A DNA stretch of 64,000 nucleotides, taken from positions 23,053-87,052 of the forward strand of contig NZ_JABVXF010000023.1 in NCBI RefSeq assembly GCF_013349995.1, written 5' to 3'. The DNA is from Pseudoalteromonas sp. 0303. GTDB lineage: Bacteria > Pseudomonadota > Gammaproteobacteria > Enterobacterales > Alteromonadaceae. The translations under genes and the position numbers were made by a program. Shown here piece by piece: positions 1 to 8,633 of the stretch (its first letter is position 1; each line of letters begins with the position of its first letter). The notes beneath the pieces are model-generated. The model did no database searches. It was not told where the DNA came from and worked only from the letters and a program-made list of their open reading frames with translations.

Positions 1-987
1 TGGCTGATCTAATATGGCATCGAGCAACGAAAACAGTCCCGTTAAAAATGCCTCACCAGTTTGTTGCTTAGCAACACGCTGCGCTATTAATTCGCAAAAG
101 CGCGCTCTAACAACACAAAGCCGAGTAAGCTCGGCTGGTTTTGACTGGGCACTGTGGGCAGTAATAATTAGGCTAACAAACTTTTTCAGTCGTTCATGGC
201 CTAAATATACAAGCGCTTGTTTTAGAGAGCCAATTTTGCTTTTAATAGGAAAAACGCCGCTATTAATTAAGCGCAGCAATTTATAAGCAAGTGCGGTATC
301 TAACGAGAACAAGCCCGCAATTTCGCTTATATTTGGGTCTGGGCGCATGACTTCAGCATAAATTGATAATACCAGTGCGTAGTTGTAATCAATATCGCGA
401 TGCTGAATCATTTTAGGTTTAGCAAAGAAATAACCTTGGAAAAAATCAAAGCCCATTTTATAAGCTTTGTCGTAATCATCGGCTGTTTCAAGCTTTTCTG
501 CCAAAAGCTTTATTTTTTTATGTTTTTTAAGCTTATTTACAACAGGGGCAATTTCTTCAAAGGGTGTTTGCTGAACATCAAACTTGATAAGACGAATAAG
601 TTTTAAAAAGCGATCCCACTCAGGTTGGTAGACAAAATCATCCAGTGCCAACTTGTAGTTGTTGTGAAAAAGCTCGCGACAATATTCGTAATTTTCGTCG
701 GTAGGTTCCATAGTTTCGAGTAACTCAATCACCACATCTTGAGTTGGCAAAAACGCGCAAAGGTCCAGCTTCAAAGACTCTGGACCTATATTAATTAATG
801 CTTTTTTGCCCGACGTGATATGACGGGTACCTAAATTGAGCTGGTTTTCCATAATCAGCCGAGCCGTTGCCGTACTCTCTGACACATCAGGAAAACTATT
901 TTTTAAACTATCTCTAAATAGTAGCTCATAGGCGACAACTTGTTGACGACGATTAAAGACCGCTTGCCTAGCAACAAATACAGCCAC
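1..987 (-). CDS. EAL-HDOD domain signalling protein (3' end outside window)
   Basis: The minus-strand frame is open for 329 codons from a GTG at 985-987, preceded by an AGTAGG-like ribosome site, and runs off the left edge. The N-terminal part is an EAL fold: YELLFR replaces EALxR, and LINIGPESL, IELLET, LALDDF, LIKFD, LAEKLET and FFQGYFFAKP follow in the usual order. Most metal- and substrate-binding residues therefore appear kept although the signature is altered. A HDOD segment begins near residue 210 (RPDPNISEIAGLFSLD). This is the YuxH/CdgJ architecture; characterised members are often catalytically inactive c-di-GMP-related regulators, so activity is uncertain. It lies 91 bp downstream of glgA on the same strand and may be cotranscribed. 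The C-terminus cannot be judged. Confidence 0.88.
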   Translation of the reverse strand, partial: MAVFVARQAVFNRRQQVVAYELLFRDSLKNSFPDVSESTATARLIMENQLNLGTRHITSGKKALINIGPESLKLDLCAFLPTQDVVIELLETMEPTDENYEYCRELFHNNYKLALDDFVYQPEWDRFLKLIRLIKFDVQQTPFEEIAPVVNKLKKHKKIKLLAEKLETADDYDKAYKMGFDFFQGYFFAKPKMIQHRDIDYNYALVLSIYAEVMRPDPNISEIAGLFSLDTALAYKLLRLINSGVFPIKSKIGSLKQALVYLGHERLKKFVSLIITAHSAQSKPAELTRLCVVRARFCELIAQRVAKQQTGEAFLTGLFSLLDAILDQP

Positions 988-1078
988 TTTACCTACTTTT
1001 TATATTTTATCTCACACTAAGTAATTAATAGCTGAAATTGACAAAAAAGTCACTTAATTACCATGAATCACGCATTTT

Positions 1079-2617
1079 TTATTGATATAAGCCTGATAAA
1101 TAGCCTTCTGCAACGGATTGCCACGTAAAACGGGCACTTTTAGCCTGTTCACATATTGAACACCATTGTTCTGGTTGTGATTTTTTAAGCTCAAGCGCAT
1201 CGCTAAAACTAGTAACAAGTTCGTAGCTTTGTGATGCTAAGCTCTCACCTTGAAAACTAAAACCACTCACATGATGCTCTACCGTATCACGCAAACCGCC
1301 AACACCGTGGACTAAACATGGCTGACCTGCTCGCATTGCTAACATCTGACTGATACCACATGGCTCAAACGAACTTGGCATTAAAAATAAATCGCCTAAG
1401 TGATACATATATTCGCCAACAAAATGTGCGTACCCTTTTAAAAATAGCAGGTTTTCTTGGCGAGCCATAACCGATGTCATAATTTGCTCAAGTTCAGCAT
1501 TCCCTGAGCCTAAAATAATCATATAACCGTTATGTTGTTTTAAGCGCTGACACAGCTCATCTAACACCAGTCCTTTATCATAAGGCTGGCGAAGTAACAG
1601 TGCTTTTTGATCAGTTAAGCGACCCACACTGGTTACTAATGGTCCAGAAAAAGGCTGAGTTTTAAATTTAAGTAAGCGTTGATGCGCTATGTAATAGCTT
1701 GAATCTAATACCGGGCTTTTTGCCATCCATTGAAATAACGCATTTTCGGCATGTTGATAAAGGCTCGCTAAGCTAATGTCTTCAAGCTTCATTCCAGGGT
1801 ATTCGCAACCATTAAGAATGCCCACTACGCGGCCTTGTTCATAAGCAGCTTGTAGGTCAGCTTCAAGTCCCTCACCACCAAAGAAGCCTTTTTCTGCATC
1901 ACTTGGGCGCAATACTTCTTGGCAATAAGTTGGCGATACAAGGTGTACTTTATCCACCAGATTAATTGCACTGCGCATTGGGTTAAAACAATCAAAATAA
2001 CGCGGATCGCATAACCGTTCGCCGTTATAACCCAGACTTGGGAACCAGGCTTCTAGGCTTGAGCTATCGCCTTTAAAAGGACGTATCCCTTGCAATGCAA
2101 GGTTATGTACTGTGTAAGCTAAAAATAAGTGCGATAGTTTTTTATAACGGCTGTCTGTTTTTAGTAATAGAGCAACACAGGCACTGTGCCAGTCATGTAA
2201 ATGCACAACATCCGGCGTGCGGATAAGCCCTTGTAATAAAGCCTCGCAAACTGCAGCGTTGAAAAGAGCAAACTTACTTGCATCGGTTGCAAACGGGCGG
2301 CCTGGTTCATCATTACAATAAACAGCACCATTATGGCGACTAAATTCCCAATGAGATATAAGCAGTTGCGTTACACCTTCATCACTTTTAGCGAGCTTCC
2401 ACACATCCAGTTTTTGCATTTGACCTGCAAATGGCACATGCACAACACCTATGTGATGACGCTCCAAATAATCAAAGCCATAATCAGGGATCACCACATC
2501 AACAGTAAGGCCTTTTTCTACTAACGCTTTAGGACAATCTCTAACAACATCCGCTACACCACCGACTTTTGCATTCGGTAATGCATCATTCTCTGCAGCT
2601 ACCATCAATACATGCAT
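1079..2617 (-). CDS. glgA: Glycogen synthase (ADP-glucose type, GT5)
   Basis: This cytoplasmic GT5 enzyme transfers glucose from ADP-glucose to the non-reducing ends of growing alpha-1,4-glucan. At 512 residues it is slightly longer than the usual 475-500. The ADP-glucose-binding KVGGVADVV motif sits near residue 17 (KTGGLADVV in E. coli), a VVHLHDWHS motif follows, and the C-terminal half has SSFEPCGISQMLAMR with a GVGGLRDTV loop. The ATG at 2615-2617 is taken because a GGAG lies about 11 bases upstream. It is the last glg gene in transcription order and is separated from glgC by a hairpin and an inverted repeat, so it may have its own promoter or be expressed at a lower level than the genes before it. 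Confidence 0.96.
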   Translation of the reverse strand: MHVLMVAAENDALPNAKVGGVADVVRDCPKALVEKGLTVDVVIPDYGFDYLERHHIGVVHVPFAGQMQKLDVWKLAKSDEGVTQLLISHWEFSRHNGAVYCNDEPGRPFATDASKFALFNAAVCEALLQGLIRTPDVVHLHDWHSACVALLLKTDSRYKKLSHLFLAYTVHNLALQGIRPFKGDSSSLEAWFPSLGYNGERLCDPRYFDCFNPMRSAINLVDKVHLVSPTYCQEVLRPSDAEKGFFGGEGLEADLQAAYEQGRVVGILNGCEYPGMKLEDISLASLYQHAENALFQWMAKSPVLDSSYYIAHQRLLKFKTQPFSGPLVTSVGRLTDQKALLLRQPYDKGLVLDELCQRLKQHNGYMIILGSGNAELEQIMTSVMARQENLLFLKGYAHFVGEYMYHLGDLFLMPSSFEPCGISQMLAMRAGQPCLVHGVGGLRDTVEHHVSGFSFQGESLASQSYELVTSFSDALELKKSQPEQWCSICEQAKSARFTWQSVAEGYLSGLYQ

Positions 2618-2643
2618 GCTTTGCAGTACTCCATAAAACTGTT

Positions 2644-2683
2644 ATACCAATCAGCAATAATACTTAATTAAGCGAATTGGTAT
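2644..2683. repeat. Inverted repeat ATACCAAT...ATTGGTAT upstream of glgA
   Basis: Two perfect 8-base arms, ATACCAAT (2644-2651) and ATTGGTAT (2676-2683), flank a 24-base AT-rich spacer that holds a second palindrome, CTTAATTAAG. The element lies 27-66 bases upstream of the glgA start, between it and the glgC hairpin. It could be an operator for glgA or a dispersed intergenic repeat; the window alone does not distinguish these. Confidence 0.5.
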
Positions 2684-2698
2684 TATTCAAATATAAAT

Positions 2699-2725
2699 AA
2701 GGGAGGGACATGCCCTCCCTTTTTC
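2699..2725. terminator. Hairpin terminator between glgC and glgA
   Basis: GGGAGGG (2701-2707) pairs with CCCTCCC (2713-2719) across a 5-base loop, extended by AA/TT and flanked by a T run on the plus strand and an AT-rich tail on the minus strand. It lies 16 bases past the glgC stop. On the minus strand it would end or attenuate glgC transcription before glgA. The poly-U tail on that strand is imperfect, so termination may be partial. Confidence 0.65.
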
Positions 2726-2740
2726 ATTTAACGCGATTGC

Positions 2741-4042
2741 TTAAGCAAGTCGTTTATTATCTTGCTCTTGTTGTTTTAACTTTTTTGCAAGTTCATTCAA
2801 CATATCACGAGTTACCAACACAATCCCTTTTTTCGAGACTCTAAAGCCATTTTCTTTGTCAGCTTTGTGATCGTAGCCAATTTCTAGGCCTGCTGGGATC
2901 TCACAATTACGGTCAATAATAGCACGCCTAATCCGGCAATTTCGCTGTATTTTCGCACCAGGTAAAATCACAGACTCTTCAATTTCACAGAATGAGTGAA
3001 CATATACATTCGAGAACAGCAGTGACTTTTTAACTTTAGAGCCAGAGATAATACAGCCACCCGAAACTGTTGAATCAACAGCCATTCCACGTCTGTCATC
3101 ATCATCAAAAATAAACTTAGCAGGTGGTAACTGCTCCTGATAAGTCCAGATTGGCCATTTTGGATCATAAAGATCAAGCTGAGGCTCTGGCATTACCAGC
3201 TCCATGTTAGCTTCCCAGAATGAATCAAGCGTACCCACATCGCGCCAGTATGGTTGACCATCTGTGTTAGAGTCTCTAAACGGATATGCAAACACGTTAT
3301 GCTCTTCGATGATAGCTGGGATGATATCGTGACCGAAATCACGGCCTGAGCCTTCCGTTTCTGCGTCTTTTTTCAATTGTTCAAATAAGAACTCAGTATT
3401 GAAAATATAGTTACCCATTGATGCTAAGCAGGTTCCTTGTTTACCCGGTACAGACGTTGGCTCAGCAGGCTTTTCATCAAAACGACGGACACGATTGCTT
3501 TCATCAACCGTCATTACACCAAATGTATCTGCAGCTTCTTCGCAAGGTACTTCAATACAACAAACCGTCATATCAGCACCTGTCTCAACATGTTTTGCCA
3601 ACAAACCGCCGTAGTCCATACAATATACATGGTCACCAGAGAGGATCATGACATACTTAGGCAGTTCATGACGGATGATATCCATATTTTGAAATACCGC
3701 ATCAGCTGTACCGCAATACCACTCGTCACCATATCGCTGAGATGCAGGTAAAATCTCTACAGATTCACCCAATTCTTTCTTAAAGTGACCCCATGCACGG
3801 TTTACGTGACGAATTAACGAGTGCGACTTATATTGAGTAGCAATACCAACTCGACGAATACCTGAATTAATACAATTCGACAATGGAAAGTCGATTATTC
3901 GGTGTTTACCACCAAAATAGACTGCTGGTTTAGCACGCCAGTCTGTTAATTCATGTAAACGTGAGCCACGTCCACCGGCAAGAATTAGGGCATACGTTTC
4001 TCTGGTTAAACTACTTATGTATCGGTTTGCATAACTTGGCAT
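2741..4042 (-). CDS. glgC: Glucose-1-phosphate adenylyltransferase (ADP-glucose pyrophosphorylase)
   Basis: This cytoplasmic enzyme makes ADP-glucose from glucose-1-phosphate and ATP, the committed and normally allosteric step of bacterial glycogen synthesis. At 433 residues the length is typical. The N-terminal nucleotidyltransferase domain shows [15 protein letters not shown], the [19 protein letters not shown] region used for activator and substrate binding, and LSGDHVY. The C-terminal part (from about residue 300) has the left-handed beta-helix pattern ([21 protein letters not shown]). A GGAGAG ribosome site precedes the ATG at 4040-4042. glgP lies 18 bases upstream, so these genes are probably cotranscribed. 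Confidence 0.97.
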   Translation of the reverse strand: MPSYANRYISSLTRETYALILAGGRGSRLHELTDWRAKPAVYFGGKHRIIDFPLSNCINSGIRRVGIATQYKSHSLIRHVNRAWGHFKKELGESVEILPASQRYGDEWYCGTADAVFQNMDIIRHELPKYVMILSGDHVYCMDYGGLLAKHVETGADMTVCCIEVPCEEAADTFGVMTVDESNRVRRFDEKPAEPTSVPGKQGTCLASMGNYIFNTEFLFEQLKKDAETEGSGRDFGHDIIPAIIEEHNVFAYPFRDSNTDGQPYWRDVGTLDSFWEANMELVMPEPQLDLYDPKWPIWTYQEQLPPAKFIFDDDDRRGMAVDSTVSGGCIISGSKVKKSLLFSNVYVHSFCEIEESVILPGAKIQRNCRIRRAIIDRNCEIPAGLEIGYDHKADKENGFRVSKKGIVLVTRDMLNELAKKLKQQEQDNKRLA

Positions 4043-4060
4043 AACTCTCTCCGTCTTAAG

Positions 4061-6583
4061 CTAGCTGCTTTTCTTCTGTGTGTTTTGCTGTGCACTAGTG
4101 TCCAGTAATGGCTCCAAATGCCAGATATCTTCACTGTATTGACTAATGGTTCTATCGCTCGAAAACATGCCACTGGCTGCAGTATTCAAAATACTCATTT
4201 TGGTCCAGTGAGCAGTGTCTAAGTAGGCTTGTTCAACTTGCTCTTGCGCTTCGACGAAGCTGGCAAAATCATGAGCAACTAACCATGGATCGTGCGGGCT
4301 CTTAATCGCCGCAATAATGTCGTCAAATAAATTAGGCTCAAACAAATTGAAGTGACCGCTCTCAAGTAATTGCATTACTTTATAGAGGCTGTCAGTTTGG
4401 TGAATAATCTGCTCAGGATTATAGTGCGCTTTGATATCATCAATTTGCTCTGCACGTGCACCAAATAAGAAGAAGTTGTCAGCACCCACAGCATCACGAA
4501 TTTCGATGTTAGCGCCATCTAACGTACCTATAGTCAATGCGCCGTTCATCATGAACTTCATGTTACCTGTGCCAGATGCTTCTTTACCTGCTGTAGAAAT
4601 TTGCTCAGATAAATCCGTCGCTGGGCAAATAGTTTCCATTGCTGTCACGTTGTAATTAGGTAAAAAAGCAACTCTTAAATACGGTTTAGCAAGCGGATCT
4701 TTGTTGATCACTTCTGCTACGTTATTAATTAACTTAATAATTTTCTTCGCCATGTAGTAACCTGGTGCAGCTTTGCCGCCCAATAGCACACAACGAGGAA
4801 CAATGTTTGCTGTATCGCCTTGGCGAATACGGTCGTAAAGGTGAATAACGTGCAATACGTTTAATAGCTGACGCTTATATTCGTGAATACGTTTCACTTG
4901 CACGTCAAACATCATTTCGGCATCAAACTCTACGCCACAGCGGTTTTTCACTAACTCAACAAGGCGTTGCTTATTGCTGTGTTTTACAGCTTGCCATTGT
5001 TTATGGAATTTAGGGTCGTCATATAAACGACGTACCTGACTAACTTTACTAAAATCTGCAACCCATTCATCACCAATATGTTGATTAAGCAGTTTAGCCA
5101 ACTCAGGGTTACAATGTGCTAACCAACGACGAGGTGTTACACCATTGGTTTTGTTGTTGAATTTTTCAGGCCATAGCTGATAAAACTCATTGAATAGGCC
5201 CGCTTTAAGTAGCTCAGTGTGAAGTGCAGCCACACCATTCACCGAATAGCTACCAACAATCGCTAAATACGCCATGCGAATTTGTGGCTCAGGGCCTTCT
5301 TCGATAAGCGATAGCGCACGTTGTTTTTCAACATCACCTGGCCATGCTAACGCAACTTCAGCGAGGAAACGTGCATTGATTTCGTAGATAATTTCTAAAA
5401 TACGCGGCAATAATCGAGCAAATAAAGATACTGACCACTTCTCTAATGCTTCAGGAAGTAAAGTGTGGTTTGTATAGGCCATGGTCTTAGTCGTGATAGA
5501 CCAAGCTTCTTGCCAATCTAGCTCATACTCATCAACCAAAATACGCATAAGCTCAGCGACAGCAATACTTGGATGTGTATCGTTTAATTGAAAAACATGG
5601 TAATCAGCAAAATCAGAGAAGTCTTCGCCATGTTTGCTAACCCACGTGTCAATAATGTCTTGTAAGCTCGCTGATGATAAGAAGTACTGCTGACGTAAAC
5701 GCAGTTCTTTACCGTTCTCACTGCTGTCATTCGGATAAAGAACCATGGTAATTTGTTCAGCTAAGTTTTTACGCGCTACTGCTTCTGAGTAACTACCCGC
5801 ATTAAATTCGCTCAAATCAAATTCGTCTGTTGCTTCTGATTTCCATAAACGTAAGGTATTTACAATATCATTCTTGTAACCCGGAATTGGCACATCATAA
5901 GGCACAGCTAAAACATCATGAGAATCTAGCCATTGACGGTGCTCACGACCATATTTATCAGTATAACTTTCAACATGACCAAAGAATTTTACGCGCTTTG
6001 ATTGCTCAGGTGCACTTAGTTCCCACGGGTGTCCCTCACGTAGCCAGTTATCTGGTTGTTCAATTTGATGACCATTTTCAATAGCTTGATTAAACATGCC
6101 GTATTCATAGCGAATACCATAACCAACCACAGGTAGTGCAAGGCTTGCACAGCTATCTAAGAAGCATGCAGCTAAGCGCCCTAAACCACCATTACCAAGG
6201 CCTGCATCATGCTCAGCCTCAGCAACTTGCTCGAGCTCTGTGCAGTATTCTTGTAACGCTTTAGCGACTTGCTCATCTAAGTCTAAGTTTAAAATCGCAT
6301 TACCAAGGGCACGGCCCATTAAAAACTCAAGTGATAAGTAAGCTGTTTTACGGCGTTTTTGTTCATGGATTTGCTGTTTGGTCACACGGCAACGAGCAAC
6401 TAATCGGTCACGAATAGTTAATGCTAATGCATGGTATAAATACAGCTGTGATTTACCCACTTTGTCACGCCCAAGGGTGTAATAAAAATGGCGTGATAAG
6501 TCATCATCTAGTGTACTTTCATCAACTGTAGGCGCATCCTGCCAGCCCTTTACAATACATACTTGATCGGCATTTTTAGCCAT
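4061..6583 (-). CDS. glgP: Glycogen/starch/alpha-glucan phosphorylase
   Basis: This PLP-dependent GT35 phosphorylase releases glucose-1-phosphate from glycogen ends in the cytoplasm. The 840 residues match full-length family members (about 800-830). The PLP-lysine region EASGTGNMKFMMNGALTIG is near residue 680, and the N-terminal AYLSLEFLMGRALGNAI and GLGNGGLGRLAACFLDS motifs are intact. The ATG at 6581-6583 has AGAGGA upstream. Its first eight bases overlap the end of glgX, which implies translational coupling. Having phosphorolysis genes in the same unit as glgC and glgA suggests that synthesis and turnover are transcribed together and balanced after transcription. Confidence 0.97.
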   Translation of the reverse strand: MAKNADQVCIVKGWQDAPTVDESTLDDDLSRHFYYTLGRDKVGKSQLYLYHALALTIRDRLVARCRVTKQQIHEQKRRKTAYLSLEFLMGRALGNAILNLDLDEQVAKALQEYCTELEQVAEAEHDAGLGNGGLGRLAACFLDSCASLALPVVGYGIRYEYGMFNQAIENGHQIEQPDNWLREGHPWELSAPEQSKRVKFFGHVESYTDKYGREHRQWLDSHDVLAVPYDVPIPGYKNDIVNTLRLWKSEATDEFDLSEFNAGSYSEAVARKNLAEQITMVLYPNDSSENGKELRLRQQYFLSSASLQDIIDTWVSKHGEDFSDFADYHVFQLNDTHPSIAVAELMRILVDEYELDWQEAWSITTKTMAYTNHTLLPEALEKWSVSLFARLLPRILEIIYEINARFLAEVALAWPGDVEKQRALSLIEEGPEPQIRMAYLAIVGSYSVNGVAALHTELLKAGLFNEFYQLWPEKFNNKTNGVTPRRWLAHCNPELAKLLNQHIGDEWVADFSKVSQVRRLYDDPKFHKQWQAVKHSNKQRLVELVKNRCGVEFDAEMMFDVQVKRIHEYKRQLLNVLHVIHLYDRIRQGDTANIVPRCVLLGGKAAPGYYMAKKIIKLINNVAEVINKDPLAKPYLRVAFLPNYNVTAMETICPATDLSEQISTAGKEASGTGNMKFMMNGALTIGTLDGANIEIRDAVGADNFFLFGARAEQIDDIKAHYNPEQIIHQTDSLYKVMQLLESGHFNLFEPNLFDDIIAAIKSPHDPWLVAHDFASFVEAQEQVEQAYLDTAHWTKMSILNTAASGMFSSDRTISQYSEDIWHLEPLLDTSAQQNTQKKSS

Positions 6584-8633
6584 GATTTAGATCCTCTGAA
6601 TTGGCGGTAAAAACCCAGCTGCTCATTGCAGCAATCTGGTGTTCCTTATCAACAAATTGTGCTGACATAGGATGAATGCTGGTCAGTGCTAACTGCCACT
6701 TTCCTTTATCTAAACTAGGAAGTTGGCACGTTACCGGCTCTGATCCTGCATTTAATATGATCAATAAAGCTTGATTTGTATGCTTGTCGGTCAGGCTGTA
6801 TATCAACACTTGGCGATCACCTTGATGCCAATCGTCTTGTTGCATATTGGAGCCTGATTCGGTGAACCACGCGACTTCATAACGTGGGTCATTATCGTGA
6901 ACAAAAAAGCGGTGTTTAAAAATGCTGAACTGCTTACGAATGCGCAGTACATCGTCAATAAATCGAGTTAGAGGATGACTGAATTGAGAGTCCTTCCATG
7001 CAAGCCAGCTTGTACGATTGTTTTGACAATAGGCGTTGTTGTTACCACCTTGTGAGTGTGCCATTTCGCTTCCTAATGAAAGCATAGGCACGCCTTTAGA
7101 AAGTAACAAAGTTAACAGCATATTTTTTTGTTGTTGTAAGCGTAATTTGCTCACTTGTGGATCGTTGGTAAACCCTTCGACACCACAATTGAATGAGTGA
7201 TTGCCACTGTGGCCATCACGATTTTGCTCACCATTGGCTTCGTTGTGTTTATGCTCGTAGCTGACTAAATCAGCAAGCGTGAAGCCATCATGACTGGTGA
7301 TGAAATTAATACTGTTAAGTGGCCCACGTAGGTTGTGCTCAAACAAGTCAAACGAACCATGTAAACGTTTTGCAAGCTCGCCAATTACGCCCTGCTCTTG
7401 TTTCCAAAAGCGTCTTATCGTATCGCGATACTTATCATTCCATTCACGCCAAGGCGCAGGAAAAGCCCCTAATTGGTATCCACCGGGGCCAATATCCCAC
7501 GGCTCTGCAATCAGTTTAACTTGGCTTAGTACTGGGTCTTGATTAATCGCTTGGAAAAACGCATGCGCCTGATTAAAACCATTTGGGTTACGCGCTAAAA
7601 TGGTCGCTAAGTCAAAACGAAAGCCATCGACTCCCATCACTTCAACCCAATAACGCAAGCTATCAAGTACCAGCTGTAAAGAGCGAGGCGAATCAATATT
7701 TACGGTGTTACCACAGCCGGTATCATTAATATAATGCTGGGGTTTATCAGCAACGGTGCGGTAGTAACCTAGATTGTCTAAGCCACGTAGCGACAAGATA
7801 GGTCCATCTGTGCCCGCCTCTGCAGTGTGGTTATAAACCACATCGAGTATTACTTCGATATCTGCTTTGTGAAGCGCCGCCACCATTTCTTGAAACTCGC
7901 TAATATCATCATTAACCAGATACTCTTTATGCGGTGTAAAGAAATTAAGTGTGTTGTAGCCCCAGTAGTTTTGTAAGCCTTTGGCTGTTAAAAACTGCTC
8001 ACTGATAAAAGCATGAACGGGTAATAACTCTAAGCAAGTCACACCAATAGTACGTAGATGTTCAATAAAGCTAGGGTGGCTTAAACCTAAAAATTTACCT
8101 TGTAACGGTTTTGGGATCTCAGGGTGGCGGCATGTTGCACCAACCACATGACACTCATAAATAACCGTTTTTCCCCAGCAATGATTGGGTTTTTTACCTG
8201 TGTAAGGTGCCAGTTCACGGACACGTGATTTTGGCATATCAATGGCATTATTAACCTGACTTAACTTTCCTACAGGCATTTGCCCATAGTGACGTTCACT
8301 CCAGGTAAACTCACCATACAAATCTCGAGCATACGGGTCTAACAGCAATTTGTGATTATTAAAAAATAGTCCTTTTTCGGGTGCGTACTCACCATCAGCC
8401 CGAAAGCCATACAAGGCGCCACTTTTCAAAGGGCTCACTTTTAGTGTCCAAATACCGCCTTCATTCATATGCATCGCAAGGGTAAGAATTTCTGAATGAC
8501 CGCTGCTATCAAATAAGCACAGAGACATATGTTGTGCTTGTGGTGCGTACACAGCAAAGTTTACGCCCTCACCAACAACAGACGCCCCTAAAGGTGAGCT
8601 CACACCGACTTCTAGTTCGACACTATGACTCAT
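6576..8633 (-). CDS. glgX: Glycogen debranching enzyme (isoamylase type, GH13)
   Basis: GlgX hydrolyses the short alpha-1,6 branches left after phosphorylase action. The 685 residues begin with a CBM48/isoamylase N-domain (VGEGVNFAVYAPQAQHMSL) followed by the GH13 barrel. Visible catalytic regions are the nucleophile in GFRFDLATIL, the acid/base in LIAEPWDIGPGGY and the transition-state stabiliser in FITSHDGFTLADLVS. The start ATG at 8631-8633 has an AAGGTG site four bases upstream, inside the end of glgB; the two genes overlap by 11 bases. The other end overlaps glgP by eight bases. The chain of overlaps points to one coupled operon. Confidence 0.96.
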   Translation of the reverse strand: MSHSVELEVGVSSPLGASVVGEGVNFAVYAPQAQHMSLCLFDSSGHSEILTLAMHMNEGGIWTLKVSPLKSGALYGFRADGEYAPEKGLFFNNHKLLLDPYARDLYGEFTWSERHYGQMPVGKLSQVNNAIDMPKSRVRELAPYTGKKPNHCWGKTVIYECHVVGATCRHPEIPKPLQGKFLGLSHPSFIEHLRTIGVTCLELLPVHAFISEQFLTAKGLQNYWGYNTLNFFTPHKEYLVNDDISEFQEMVAALHKADIEVILDVVYNHTAEAGTDGPILSLRGLDNLGYYRTVADKPQHYINDTGCGNTVNIDSPRSLQLVLDSLRYWVEVMGVDGFRFDLATILARNPNGFNQAHAFFQAINQDPVLSQVKLIAEPWDIGPGGYQLGAFPAPWREWNDKYRDTIRRFWKQEQGVIGELAKRLHGSFDLFEHNLRGPLNSINFITSHDGFTLADLVSYEHKHNEANGEQNRDGHSGNHSFNCGVEGFTNDPQVSKLRLQQQKNMLLTLLLSKGVPMLSLGSEMAHSQGGNNNAYCQNNRTSWLAWKDSQFSHPLTRFIDDVLRIRKQFSIFKHRFFVHDNDPRYEVAWFTESGSNMQQDDWHQGDRQVLIYSLTDKHTNQALLIILNAGSEPVTCQLPSLDKGKWQLALTSIHPMSAQFVDKEHQIAAMSSWVFTANSEDLNHG

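Noticed and set aside
14..1000. Plus-strand open frames at 14-286 and 400-606
   Set aside because: They lie antisense to the continuous EAL-HDOD frame on the minus strand, which shows clear domain motifs; the plus-strand products have no recognisable features.
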